The notes beneath the pieces were generated by a model. It was given only the letters and a program-made list of their open reading frames with translations, was not told where the DNA came from and searched no databases. Both the position numbers and the translations under genes were made by a program. Source: Limnomonas spitsbergensis (lineage: Eukaryota > Chlorophyta > Chlorophyceae > Chlamydomonadales). From it: a stretch of DNA of 64,000 nt. The stretch lies in the NCBI GenBank assembly GCA_037349105.1, contig JAYJMM010000124.1, forward strand, positions 3,456,001-3,520,000. Direction: 5' to 3'. This document shows positions 27,001 to 33,429 of this stretch, piece after piece (positions within the stretch are counted from its first letter, which is position 1; the number at the start of each line of letters is the position of its first letter).

Positions 27001-27187
27001 CTGGGGGTGCGGAGGTAGAGCTGGGTGCATCAGCGGGTCTCGAAATCGCAGCCGAGGACTTATGCTGCGCGGCATGGGGCGCAGCTGCTGCTGACGCTGC
27101 AGCAGATCCGGAGGACGAGGATCTGGTTGCTTCGAGCCGCTCGAGGCGCTCCGCCACTTGCTCGAGCCTGGAGACTGCTTGATCCAT
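7484..27187 (-). CDS. CAP1: Cyclase-associated protein (CAP), plant type; whole gene, 3' end off window
   Basis: CAP binds actin monomers and, with cofilin, recycles ADP-actin; it acts in the cytosol. The spliced product follows the plant CAP order: an N-terminal coiled segment (starts MDQAVSRLEQ), the helical-folded domain (exons 2-7, with 'TAGFNHIK', 'LAYTGPACG', 'ESWQSADFYANK'), a Pro-rich linker (exon 8), a WH2-like segment ('GVTSGLKKVTDDMKTKNR', exon 9) and the beta-helical CARP domain (exons 10-13, 'KWVVEYQ', 'YLYGCKDS', 'GKVNNIAL'). All junction phases agree except a one-base discrepancy inside exon 8. About 470 residues are covered; the last 60 or so of the CARP domain are missing and should lie left of position 1. 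The introns are filled with copies of the gene's own splice junctions. Family identity is firm; the exon 13 choice is not. Confidence 0.93.
8262..8345 (-). CDS. CAP1: CAP exon 12 (CARP domain)
   Basis: The acceptor ctcggccatgcag precedes 28 codons starting IEGKVNNIALDSCMKTNVVF and ending 'SDVIASCE'; donor GAG|gtgagcc. It matches plant CAP 'IQGKVNNITIDKCTKVGVVF'. At least two acceptor-side copies lie upstream (8399-8460, 8640-8680). Confidence 0.95.
8399..8832 (-). repeat. Acceptor-edge copies of CAP exon 12
   Basis: At 8399-8460 the acceptor and 'IEGKVNNIALDPQMAEDL' recur. At 8640-8680 there is 'IEGKMNNM', and at 8800-8832 a further fragment 'LDPRMAVDL'. All lie on the 5' side of the true exon. 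The following 8830-9010 is rich in GGATCC/AGATC words of the same origin. Confidence 0.75.
9158..9241 (-). CDS. CAP1: CAP exon 11 (CARP domain)
   Basis: The acceptor ttggggagcag precedes 28 codons starting VGKRDVVIKVTDPKHS and continuing 'VYLYGCKDSLVQ'; donor CAG|gtcagt. It matches plant CAP 'IGKKDLVISECDSKQSVYIYGCKDSVLQ' residue for residue in length. Confidence 0.96.
9420..10610 (-). repeat. Donor-edge copies of CAP exon 10, about eight
   Basis: The block 'AAGTGGGTGGTCGA(G)TACCAG|gt' (KWVVEYQ plus donor) recurs at about 10568, 10432, 10285, 10150, 10025, 9966, 9795 and 9665, at spacings near 113-142 bp. All are 3' of the true exon, as far as the intron before exon 11. Several keep a GT after the CAG. 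Confidence 0.85.
10683..10842 (-). CDS. CAP1: CAP exon 10 (linker and start of CARP domain)
   Basis: The acceptor cacacgtccag precedes G plus 53 codons: VDRTSVVKMPEAPS, an Ala/Gly-rich linker, then 'ELSDRKWVVEYQ'. The donor is CAG|gtaaggcg. It matches plant CAP 'MGRKWAVENQ'. Both edges are amplified: about four acceptor copies upstream and about eight donor copies downstream. Confidence 0.93.
10910..11345 (-). repeat. Acceptor-edge copies of CAP exon 10, about four
   Basis: Copies of acceptor plus exon start read 'FRVDRSSVIKMPGA' (to 10969), 'GWTAPALSRCPG' (to about 11080), 'RVDGTSIIHMPEAPA' (to 11204) and a degraded one to 11330. They lie 5' of the true exon. 11345-11737 is purine-rich intron (gtgtgaacag-type words) with no coding signal. 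Confidence 0.8.
11738..11796 (-). CDS. CAP1: CAP exon 9 (WH2-like actin-binding segment)
   Basis: The acceptor catcacacag precedes 59 nt reading GEGVTSGLKKVTDDMKTKN plus AG, then the donor AG|gtgggtgg. This is the most recognisable CAP signature and is nearly identical to plant CAP. Weak acceptor-side copies ('cgagggtt' blocks) lie upstream at 11800-11990. Confidence 0.95.
11997..12539. other. Intron sequence, nothing recognised
   Basis: CAP intron 8 between the exon 9 acceptor region and the 19-bp array. Short open frames exist but none resembles a family, and no repeat structure is obvious apart from a short (CA)n at 12440. Confidence 0.5.
12540..13905. repeat. 19-bp minisatellite, ccctaagactgcagctnaa, about 70 copies
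   Basis: Units alternate a telomere-like ccctaa with a PstI site ctgcag. Variant positions (ctgaa, ctaaa, gcgca, ttaa) are interspersed, and some units are shortened to 'ccctaaatactgcag'. It lies in CAP intron 8. Confidence 0.95.
14178..14448. mobile_element. Probable TA-flanked MITE
   Basis: The left end taccgtaggtttgatttgcc and the right end, read in reverse (taccgtactgtagatttgc), form an imperfect inverted repeat with TA at each outer edge. The element is 271 bp, AT-rich relative to its surroundings, and has an internal repeat of 'gccttccct(t/c)gggtgtgaag'. No coding capacity. 14449-14692 is otherwise plain intron. Confidence 0.55.
14693..15008 (-). CDS. CAP1: CAP exon 8 (end of helical domain, Pro-rich linker, WH2 lead-in), with a one-base frame break
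   Basis: The acceptor ttgccctcgcag is followed by ELLVQLEVFVRLNFPQGLVW, as in plant CAP 'GLREYVKSHYPLGPVW'. An Ala/Pro-rich linker and a poly-Pro run come next. That first frame stops near 14800. The +1-shifted frame continues from the Pro run as 'PPPPPLSIAKIQ' into 'NMADLFKEISK' and the donor AAG|gtgtgt. The exon is 316 nt, so one base is out of register within the GCC/CCG tract. A 37-nt mini-intron (gtgccc...gccag) would also restore the frame. A repeat-length sequencing error is another explanation. Confidence 0.8.
15040..15258. repeat. 18-bp tandem repeat (ggagacggagggggtc-type), about 12 copies
   Basis: Lies just 5' of CAP exon 8 on the CAP strand, where it forms a pyrimidine-rich tract before the acceptor. 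Unit length divisible by three keeps several frames open; these are not genes. Confidence 0.9.
15465..15790. repeat. Degenerate repeat of gcaggcctgcaacacccccc type
   Basis: Units of about 35-45 bp sit on the donor side of CAP exon 7. On the CAP strand each carries 'gcaggcctgtccagaga'-like words resembling the beginning of this intron. Confidence 0.7.
15807..15866 (-). CDS. CAP1: CAP exon 7
   Basis: The acceptor ctcaacctag precedes 20 codons reading VLAEFRTKEPAHVVWVKNVK, then the donor AAG|gtgggc. It matches plant CAP 'VLVEYRNKDADHVEWAKALK'. Acceptor-side copies lie upstream at about 16150-16200 and 16215-16262. Confidence 0.92.
15868..16130. repeat. 7-bp GGTTCAG/GGTTGAG repeat
   Basis: About 35 units of (a/g)gggtt(c/g)a. 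It resembles a degenerate plant-type telomeric repeat but is intronic (CAP intron 6). Confidence 0.9.
16150..16262 (-). repeat. Acceptor-edge copies of CAP exon 7 (two)
   Basis: On the minus strand 'caggtcctagcggaattccg' reads VLAEFRTDLPANV at 16150-16200. 16215-16262 holds a more diverged 'TTCCAAACCAAGGAG' version (FQTKE). Both lie 5' of the true exon at 15866. Confidence 0.7.
16346..16410 (-). CDS. CAP1: CAP exon 6
   Basis: The acceptor gtgtgtag precedes GT plus 21 codons reading LAPPPLLVSESWQSADFYAN and a final K, then the donor AAG|gtgggc. It corresponds to plant CAP 'VEESWQMAEFYNNK'. Phase agrees with exons 5 and 7. Confidence 0.9.
16420..17350. other. Intron sequence, nothing recognised
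   Basis: Most of CAP intron 5. Open frames up to about 130 codons occur on both strands but show no family motif, and the CAP exon phases on either side require none of them. Confidence 0.5.
17360..17660 (-). repeat. Donor-edge copies of CAP exon 5 (about three)
   Basis: The exon end 'CTCGCATACACAGG.CCAGCTTGCG|gtgagcg' recurs in diverged form near 17385-17405, 17475-17520 ('CTCGCCTATGCGGACCTGC') and 17560-17610. All lie 3' of the true exon. Confidence 0.65.
17809..17866 (-). CDS. CAP1: CAP exon 5
   Basis: The acceptor ttggccgcag precedes 58 nt reading VLSESIQALCFLAYTGPAC plus one base, then the donor GCG|gtgagcg. It matches plant CAP 'DSLSALAWIAFTGKDCG'. The phase (one base over) is completed exactly by the two leading bases of exon 6 to give Gly. 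Confidence 0.88.
17877..18165. repeat. CAG trinucleotide tract with acceptor-edge copies of CAP exon 5
   Basis: 17877-18050 contains CAG/GCA runs, including an uninterrupted run near 18008-18045. Copies of the acceptor and exon 5 start ('cagaacctgcggc') are embedded at about 17935-17962 and 18125-18160, upstream of the exon on the CAP strand. Confidence 0.75.
18385..22525 (-). repeat. 88-bp satellite-like array, about 45 near-identical copies, seeded from CAP exon 4 donor
   Basis: Each 88-bp unit on the CAP strand contains CACTGCTGGCTTCAACCACA then TCAAG|gcaagagag, that is the 3' end of exon 4 (TAGFNHIK) plus its GC donor and intron start. Copies are almost identical from about 18640 to 22525, with single-base indels near 19075, 21185 and 21958. 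Two older, strongly diverged copies sit at the far end (about 18390-18480 and 18555-18640). The true exon is at the 5' end of the array. Confidence 0.95.
22526..22636 (-). CDS. CAP1: CAP exon 4 (helical-folded domain; GC donor; both edges amplified)
   Basis: The acceptor tctcctgcgcag is followed by 37 codons, from RPDPKSMQALLQPVS to AMAEGRRTAGFNHIK. This matches plant CAP 'KPDLAGLAGFLKPL..AMTEGKRSDFFNHLK'. The downstream junction is AAG|gcaagag, so the intron appears to use a GC donor. Both edges of the exon are tandemly amplified: the acceptor side as a 61-bp unit at 22637-22835 and the donor side as an 88-bp unit at 18385-22525. Confidence 0.9.
22637..22835 (-). repeat. 61-bp acceptor-edge array of CAP exon 4
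   Basis: Three extra copies of 'ctgcgcag|CGCCCAGACCCCAAATC' with a G/C-rich spacer precede the true exon 4 acceptor. The exon start (RPDPKSMQ) is preserved in each copy. Confidence 0.9.
22840..23310. repeat. G-rich repeat of about 150-180 bp, three copies
   Basis: Blocks containing 'gagaggtgaagagcgg', 'gagaaatggggcggagcgcg' and long G/A runs recur at 22855, 23010 and 23185. Intronic. Confidence 0.85.
23426..23600. repeat. About 90-bp direct repeat, two copies
   Basis: 'ccctattgggcctgcctatg' to 'tggaacccggaagcccctg' occurs twice in tandem, inside CAP intron 3. Confidence 0.85.
23856..23897 (-). CDS. CAP1: CAP exon 3 (14-codon micro-exon)
   Basis: The acceptor tctctcgtag precedes 42 nt reading AVAPVLQAAAATSQ, then the donor CAG|gtgtgg. 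It fills exactly the gap between exon 2 and the 'RPDPKS' start of exon 4 expected from plant CAP. Acceptor-side copies lie upstream near 23985-24000 and 24080-24115. Donor-side copies lie downstream near 23740-23762 and, weaker, 23650. Confidence 0.65.
24470..25135. repeat. Purine-rich minisatellite, ggcagggtgtgaggcaagat type
   Basis: Alternating 22-33 bp units of 'gtgaggcaagattgggaggaggcagg' and shorter forms, about 25-30 copies, lie in CAP intron 2. The long Pro/Ser/Leu frame on the minus strand is a repeat artefact. Confidence 0.92.
25347..25385 (-). CDS. CAP1: CAP exon 2 (13-codon micro-exon)
   Basis: The acceptor ccctccccag is followed by 39 nt reading VVKAVLFYQQAFE, then the donor GAG|gtgggtg. 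It corresponds to the 'VTKIVAEAFASQ' stretch of plant CAP. Phase 0 at both ends, in register with exons 1 and 3. Confidence 0.75.
25721..26624. mobile_element. hAT-like element 1 (904 bp) with transposase relic
   Basis: The ends are taggtttggcaaagtccgta on the left and, reversed, tagggttggcatataccgta on the right. They form an imperfect 20-bp inverted repeat. Both sides are flanked by the same 8 bp, caggtatg (25713-25720 and 26625-26632), as expected for hAT insertion. Internally 26096-26300 (plus) reads 'GVIMDSTFANHTAMRLLHEG' then, after a frameshift, 'MGGVAHYLALL'. This resembles the DUF659 part of hAT-type transposases. A tRNA-like box B (gagttcaaacccc) at about 26511 may be a separate relic. 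Confidence 0.8.
26745..26850 (-). repeat. Donor-edge copy of CAP exon 1
   Basis: Diverged copy of the end of exon 1 ('PVTELSNSLGA' against 'PVAESSNSLGEE'), including the preceding HAWAVIVASH-like stretch. It is 3' of the true exon. Confidence 0.7.
26900..27187 (-). CDS. CAP1: CAP exon 1 (start codon, N-terminal coiled segment)
   Basis: Reads from ATG at 27187-27185 for 96 codons to a donor (GAAGAG|gtgggg). The peptide begins MDQAVSRLEQVAERLERLEA, which matches the amphipathic oligomerising N-terminus of CAP. A Ser/Ala-rich linker follows, then 'ALMASHLGPVAESSNSLGEE'. An in-frame ATG lies 30 nt upstream at 27217, but the lower one gives the family-like start. A partial copy of the exon end plus donor lies downstream at about 26745-26850. 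Confidence 0.85.
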
Positions 27188-27697
27188 AAGGAATTTTATG
27201 GGCGCTGGTGGGGACACGGTGATGGTTCGATCACTCTAACGCTTTTCTCAAAGGGAATTCTCGATCTAGATCAAGAAACTAGTGTGAAAACTTCAAAATT
27301 CTCCCTATCCTCGCTTCTTTCTTAGATCTTCTGATCTCATCCTTTCAAATGCTTTCGTGTCAGTCTCACTCAAGCCCGCCCGCGCCCGTTGCGCAAAATG
27401 CCTGAGTGGTGTGTTCACACTTTGGATCGTGGTGAGACAAACAATGAGGGAGAGTGATGTAGGCCTCCTGTCTGGTCTGTATGAGATTTCTGTTCCCCTT
27501 CTTTCATAGTCCTGCCGAACCAGATATGAAGCCGGATGTTGTGAAACATTCCTAATTCAGCGTTGTATGTAAACGTTACCGAACATACGCATCCAGCATC
27601 CATCCAACAGCCTTTTTCGAAGGGCCGGACCGTAATATCCAGAAAACAAGACAAATCAATAGAAAATATCAAATTTAAGGAGACGTCAGTGAACATC
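27188..27697. promoter_or_regulatory. Head-to-head intergenic region, presumed shared promoter
   Basis: The 510 bp separate the CAP start codon (minus) from the ATG of the plus-strand gene at 27698. A C/G-rich word (cccgcccgcgcccg) lies near 27376. No clear TATA box was seen. Promoter role is inferred from gene orientation only. Confidence 0.5.
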
Positions 27698-28209
27698 ATG
27701 TCGGACGATGACGATTTCGGCAATTTCGAGGAATCGACCCCTGCAGTGAAGCGCGACGATGATGACGAGTTTGGCGATTTTGGAGACGCAGGTGACTCCT
27801 CCTTCACGCCGGCAAGCAGCACCGTGCCTCATATCTCTAGCCCAGCGTTGCCCGCGACCGGGCGGGACGGCTCAAACCTGCTGGACCTCCCAGACGATGA
27901 ATTCGAAGCCGCAGCTGCATCCGCATGGCATCCGCCTAGAACTGCTGGGGACGCAGCCCCCTCCCCGTCCTCCTCTGCCGGGACAACCGTATCAACGCAG
28001 GCGCATGAGCTGCTGCTTGCGCAGCTGCGCGCCATGCGTCTGGTGCCGCATGGCGCGCCGCCGGACTCGATCTTTGGCTTCTGCGGCATCCCCATAGCGA
28101 GAGATCAGCCAGCAGCGGCTGTCGGAGCAGCTGCAGGTGGACTGCCTCATGCAGCTTCATCTTCCAAGGGGGCGCAGCTGCTGGGCCAGGTGTACACTCC
28201 CGTCATTCG
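27698..28209 (+). CDS. Unrecognised protein with acidic DFGxF motifs, exon 1
   Basis: Opens at ATG 27698 (context gaacatcATG) for 170 codons plus two bases to the donor CG|gtgaga. The N-terminus reads MSDDDDFGNFEES, and 'DDDDEFGDFGD' follows some ten residues later. Acidic DFGxF(D/E) motifs of this sort are known ligands of the gamma-ear domains of the AP-1 and GGA clathrin adaptors; animal p56/CCDC91 and aftiphilin start this way. A low-complexity Ser/Ala segment with 'LLDLPDDEFEA' and 'HELLLAQLRAMRLVP' follows. I do not recognise the rest, so a trans-Golgi/endosomal role is only a motif-based suggestion. An upstream in-frame ATG at 27563 would add a non-conserved basic stretch. Confidence 0.7.
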
Positions 28210-28244
28210 GTGAGAGACCTCAGACCCAAATGCTAATAAATTTC

Positions 28245-28455
28245 ATGGGTAGTTGTAGAAGGAGCAGGTGGCCTGCCTCATAAACCATCCCCCTCCAAGG
28301 GGGTGCAGCTGCTGGGTCGGGTGAATCCTTCTGTCCACTGGTGGGAGACCTCATGCCCCCATGGGTTAATCATGTTGGATTCAGTTTTTTTTGTGGGTGG
28401 TTGTAGCCAGGGGCAGCTGCTAGGTCAGGAGATGGCCCCGTTCCACGGATGAGAT
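28245..28455 (+). repeat. Donor-edge copies of the preceding exon (two)
   Basis: The exon end 'GGGGGCGCAGCTGCTGGGCC..' plus donor 'ggtgagagacct' recurs at about 28250-28350 (ending gtgggagacctc) and, more diverged, at 28405-28456 (ending atgagatacct). Both are downstream of the true exon. Confidence 0.8.
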
Positions 28456-28621
28456 ACCTGATGCCCTCATTGGCTACTAACGTTCTGATAAGTGATGCCC
28501 CCCCATCCCCCTTCTCACCTACAGCCCTCCACCCCCCCCCTTCCCCTCCACGTCAGCGCCAATACCCTAACCCTCCCCTACAGCATGTAATCCTTAACCC
28601 TCACCTGTGCCCCCTCTCCTC

Positions 28622-30010
28622 ACAGGCGTTACGTCATCCAGCAGTGGTGCAGGTCCGCCTCCTCTCTAAAACCTTAACTCTCCTCTGTGCTCCTCCCCTC
28701 ATAGGCGTAATGTCCAGTGTTGGGCGATTTACGGTTGCGGTGCCATTTCGGTTTTCTTTTACCCGTAGTATCAGACGGATTTGGTTTTAATCCGAGGTGG
28801 TTTCCTTTTTGGTACCCCAACCTTACACTGTCACTTGATCTGTTTTAATGGTTGAATTTATTCAAAACATCAATTAATCGTCTGAAAATTTGGTTTTTTA
28901 AATGGATTCTCCACAGAGCCTCATCCCTGCAGCTAGTACTGACTGTCAGAAAGGAACCTGAAGCCGAAGTTGCTACTGGGTAAACAAAAATAAATGAATA
29001 TGGTACTGTACCGGCAGTCAGTGGCTGTCTGACATGCTTCATCAGTTACTGCCCCATGCCTTTCAAATGCTCGGACAAGAGGACTGCGGCTGGGGCCCCG
29101 CCTCTCCAAGTGCAGGTCCCGGAAACACCTCATCAGCTAACCGAGCAACTTTTGCAGCCTTTCTACGTTGTGTGCCTTTGCTCCAGCAAATGACTCTAAT
29201 AATCTGAACTACCTCTTCATTCTAGATACCGGGTAAAGATGAGTCGCAGTGGGCGCAGAATGGGGACGAAAAAGGTCTGCCTCTGCCTCTGCCTCTGCCT
29301 CTGCCTCTGCCTCTACCTCTTCATTCCGGACTGCCTCTGCCTCTTCATTCTAGATAGAGATTGGTCGCAGTGGGCACAGAATGGGGAGGAAAAAGAGGGG
29401 TGAAACCCTAGTGGCACCTGAAATATTTGATTTGTGTGGTTGGTTTGTCTCTTTGATATCTGAAACTGTTGGTTTTCCTGATTGTTTTTTAATAAAAAAT
29501 CATCGGAAAAAACAAATCCGACTGATACTACGGTCCGGTGTAAATTACAGGCCAGATTTCACTGACGGCCTTATCACGGTGATCTTGGATACGGAAAATT
29601 ACTGTCCTTTCAGAGGCTAAAAACCGTAAAATTACAGGCATGAAACAGTAAAATCGTTCATTTACAGCTCTCGTCCGAGCCCTGGGCCGAGTGAACCGGG
29701 TCCAGGCCGGATTCCAGCAATCTGATGCCGCCTCTCTTCGCTGTGTTGTCTCCCAAGAGCTGCTAAATCAGCTTTGACGTTTTTCTCCTGACAATCCATG
29801 GTGTGAGGCAAATACCACTAATCGATCGCCAGCATAGTGTCCACACATAAGGGGCTTCACACTTGTACGGTTCGGAAAACCGTTTTATTTTTTTGTAACG
29901 GTGGGTAACGGTTTACGATGTAAATGCACCGTATTTCTTACACACGAGTCCCTCAAAAAGCATAATCGCCCAACACTGGTAACGTCATCCAGCAGTGGAG
30001 CAGGTCTGCT
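28622..30010 (+). repeat. Acceptor-edge copies of exon 2, one split by a transposon
   Basis: Copy 1 is at 28622-28655 (cag|gcgttacgtcatccagcag). Copy 2 begins at 28702 (tag|gcgtaatgtc) and resumes at 29979 (gtaacgtcatccagcagtgg) after hAT element 2. The true exon starts at 30053. Confidence 0.8.
28715..29978. mobile_element. hAT-like element 2 (1264 bp), non-autonomous
   Basis: The termini are cagtgttgggcgattt and, on the other strand, cagtgttgggcgatta: 15 of 16 bases inverted. They are flanked by gtaatgtc (28707-28714) and gtaacgtc (29979-29986), an 8-bp target duplication with one mismatch. The interior is AT-rich, has a (tgcctc)n stretch near 29280-29340 and no recognisable transposase. 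Confidence 0.85.
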
Positions 30011-30052
30011 TCCTCCCTATATCCTTAACATCCTGTGCCCCTCTCCTCTCAG

Positions 30053-30288
30053 GTGCAATGTAATCCAGCAGTGGTGCGGGTCTGCCTCCGAGCAGCGCCT
30101 GCTGACGTCATTGGGCCTCTGGGAAATCGCGCTGCAGGCCCACGAGTGGGAGCTGGAGGTGGCCGCGGCAGGCGCGCGGTACCACCGACGTGGGAACCTG
30201 TTTGGAGCGGGCAGCTACTCGGGCAGCCAGGCCGGGGGGCTGGACAGGTGCAGCGTGGGGTCGCCGCAGCCCTCAAAGGATAGCCCAG
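30053..30288 (+). CDS. Unrecognised protein, exon 2
   Basis: The acceptor tcctctcag precedes G, which completes the CG left by exon 1 (Arg), followed by 78 codons plus one base. It reads 'CNVIQQWCGSASEQRLLTSL', then 'GLWEIALQAHEWELEVA' and a Gly/Ser-rich tail ending 'SPQPSKDSP', donor CCAG|gtatgg. The helix-like first half looks like folded protein, but I cannot name the family. No further exon was recognised to the right. Confidence 0.6.
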
Positions 30289-32255
30289 GTATGGTGTCCT
30301 GGCTGTGATGGGGAGGTTTGGGGTTTGAGGGTATTGGGTTAAGGGATTAGAGAAGGTCGTACGTAACGGCTCGGGGTCGGTGTGCTAGATGCGGTGAAAC
30401 GGTGGGATGTTGCGTGGGTTTAGGGTTAAGGGGGGGAAAGCGCAGGTTGATACCTAATTTCCCAGCAGCTGCAGTGTGGGGGACCGCGGCTTGCTGTGAG
30501 AAAGGGATTATGCGCGTTGGGTGATGTCAGAGAGAGGGGGGTGACTCTGGGTTGAGGTTAAGTGGTCGGGGGAGGGACGCGGGTAAAGCCTTAACCACGG
30601 GCAGGGGTGAGGTATGGGGAAACTGCACCAGACCTTGAAAATGACGAACGGGTAGCCTTGTGTTTTGGTGGGGAGGGAGACACCTGTTTCGTCTTAGTGT
30701 GCGCGGTCCACCTCTGGCAGGCCAATGGGGATCAAGCCTGGCCCGGCCTGTGGCTGGTGGCCCAAGCAGCAAGGCCTGCTGCAGTACGCCCCTACGGGTG
30801 ATGTAGCTGAGTGGCCCCTGGATGGCAGCTGAATGGTAGCTGGACGATTGCTGGATGGTTCCTGATGTGTACCTGAGTGGTAGCTGAGTGGTAGCTGGGT
30901 GGTGGCTGACTTGCTCTAAAAACTGAAAGACCCCGTATTGCAGCCGAAAGAAAGAAAGGAAATACGCCTCCATAGGGGCGTGCGGGTTAAGGGAACAGCG
31001 CAGCGCGTGCAGCTGAAACACTCTGAACTTGAGTTGGCACGTCCTGAACTGTAGCTGAATCGCACTGAAATGTGTACTGTGCACCCACTGGCGCAGCTGG
31101 GGCCCAGGCAGAGAAGAGCAGCCACAGCATGGGCGGGGGCGGAGGCATGACGCCTCTTGGCTCTGGCGGACGCTCCGGTGGCGGATGAAGGTGCACTACG
31201 GAGTTCTGGCAGGCGACTCTTCCAAATGTTTTAAGCCACAGCATGGGGGCATCAAGCTGAGGGAAATAGATCATATGTTCTGGGCGATGGCGGTTCCAAT
31301 GTCATCAGGGGTATCAGGGGTCTCTCTGTTATTATGATGTATCCGGACAAAAAGGAAAAGTTTACATGACACCCATGTACACTTGCGATGCATAACATCG
31401 CATTAGTAAATATGCAATGGTACCGGTGAAGTAGGCCAAGGAATGCACCAGAACAATAAGCTCAAAAGTAAAGAAAATTACGTGATATACGGTATATAAT
31501 GTGCGCTTTTAACGCTGCCGCCTTCACTCCTTCAGGCGTGGCATGGCTCCGGAGCAGCTCGAAAATACGACGATTAGCAGTATTTGTTTTAGCCCTTGAG
31601 CACCCACGAGGCACATTCTCTGGCCACTCCAACAACATGCGAACTACTCACTGCCTCGTGGCCATGCTCAGATGCATGACATAACGCATTCCCATCCAAC
31701 CATACAGTCATGCCTAGCATGCTCCGCAATCTGCTGGTTGCAAACCCTCTTATAGCGCCTCTTGTAGCGCTTCTTGTCGGCAAACAGCAAGAGTCCCACC
31801 CACTGAGAGCGCCACCGCCAATCAGCAGAAGGGCTGTATGTGGTAGTGGCTCCGCCCCCTGTAACCAACAGAGGGCATGTCGGGCAGTTGGAGATTTTAA
31901 ATATGTATTACCTAGGTATCCGGACAGTTTGACGGTTTGTATGTTCAATTATTGTGCATGCAATGCATGGTCAGCTTCAAGAGCCATGCCCTGACATCAG
32001 CTTTGATATATTCGTACGGGCGGGTTGTCACCGCCTTCCTCGATGCCCACCATATTGTGAAAACAGTCCACCCGACTGCCGGCCTGCATCTCCCCCTGTT
32101 TTAACTGACCCGCCATAGCCCCTTTCCCCCTTAAGGGTATACAGACCGGGGCTTGGGCGTCTCGTCAACCTGTACTTCCCAAAATCCACGCCGCATCGAT
32201 CGTTTTTTAGGGATCTCCTATATGGGAGACTGTAAAAAAAGTGTGCCCAGAAAAA
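30289..32255. other. No recognised gene
   Basis: Intron or intergenic. 30715-30910 is a dispersed repeat (separate entry). 31313-31960 is AT-richer; its open frames show no family match. Exons of the 27698 gene may be hidden here. Confidence 0.4.
30715..30910. repeat. Dispersed repeat ending in tagctga words, copy 1
   Basis: 'ggtggcccaagcagcaaggc..tgctgcagtac' followed by 'gtagctga' reiterations. Related sequence lies at 36400-36570 and 40970-41075, each ending in the same degenerate (tagctga)n tail. Confidence 0.55.
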
Positions 32256-32259
32256 AAAG

Positions 32260-32605
32260 TGACTAAAAATCCGGCACAATGCCAGCATGTGGCTGACAGG
32301 TAGCTAAATCACAACTAGGGTATCCGGCCCAATGCCAGCATGTGGCTGACAGGTAGCTAAATCACAACTAGGGTATCTGGCCCAATTTAGCTACCTGTCA
32401 GCCACATGCTGGCATTGGGCCGGACACCCTAGTTGTGATTTAGTTATCTGTCAGCCACATGCTGGCATTGGGCCGGATGCCCTAGTTGTGATATAGGTAC
32501 CTGTCAGCCACACGCTGGCATTGGGCCAGATGCCCTAGTTGTGATTTAGCTACCTGTCAGCCACATGCTGGCATTGGGCCGGATACCCTAGTTGTGATTT
32601 AGCTA
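32260..32605. repeat. Large imperfect palindrome built from 53-60 bp units
   Basis: Two forward units (ccggcccaatgccagcatgt...gctaaatcacaactagggta) at 32268-32384 are followed by about four inverted units (tagctacctgtcagccacat..) to 32605. The two-copy arms could pair as a hairpin of about 110 bp. Possibly a MITE cluster. The A-runs at 32233-32265 lie at its edge. Confidence 0.85.
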
Positions 32606-32814
32606 CTAAAAAAAGTGGGGATATTTGCCACCTTCCCCGGGTTTATTTTGGTGTCTTTACTTTTCTTGAACCCTTCGCTCTTTTTCAGGGTTGTTTTCTT
32701 TCGGGTGCGAACAACCATCGGCGTGTCAGTGCGATAACGCACGGTATGCAACAACTTTTTCTGCCACCGGCAGGTATCGAATTCGCGACCTCCGCTTGAA
32801 CAGTATCGTCGGTG

Positions 32815-33255
32815 CTAGGCTGCAAGCAGGGAGGGAGGCAGGCAAGCAGGGAGGGAGGCAGGCAAGCAGGGAGGGAGGCAGACAAGCAGGGAGGGAGGCA
32901 AACAGGGAGGGAGGCAAGCAGGGAGGGAGGCATGCAAGCAGGGAGGCAGGCAGGCATGGAGGGAGGCAGGCAAGCATGAAGGGAGGCAGGCAAGCAGGGA
33001 GGGAGGCAGACAAGCATGGAGGGAGGCAAGCAGGGAGGGGGGCTGGCAAGCAGGGAGGGAGGCAGGCAGGCATGGAGGGAGGCAAGCAAGCATGGAGGGA
33101 GGCAGGCAAGCAAGGAGGGAGGCAGGCAAGCAAGGAGGCAGGCAAGCAGGGATGGAGGCGGGCAAGCAGGGATGGAGGCGGGCAAGTAGGGAGGGAGGCG
33201 GGCACGCATGGAGGAAGGCAGACAAGCAAGCAGGCAGGAGGGGAGCCATGCAGAC
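32815..33255. repeat. Purine-rich repeat gggaggcaggcaagca
   Basis: Interspersed 12-20 bp units with four-base periodicity (ggca/gaag). Translates to Pro/Cys/Leu-rich frames on the minus strand that are not genes. Confidence 0.92.
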
Positions 33256-33429
33256 ATGCAGGATTGCAGGGATAGGAAGCGTGCAACGCATTGTCCTTTG
33301 TGTTCCTCCTTTTCTTTCTTTTCCTTTCCTCCCCCCTCTTAAATTTGCCCCCCCAAGGCCCCAACTTCACGGTTGGGCGCCCACAACCCTTTTTGAGCAG
33401 GGCCCAGAGGTCAGTGTAACGTTCTTGAC

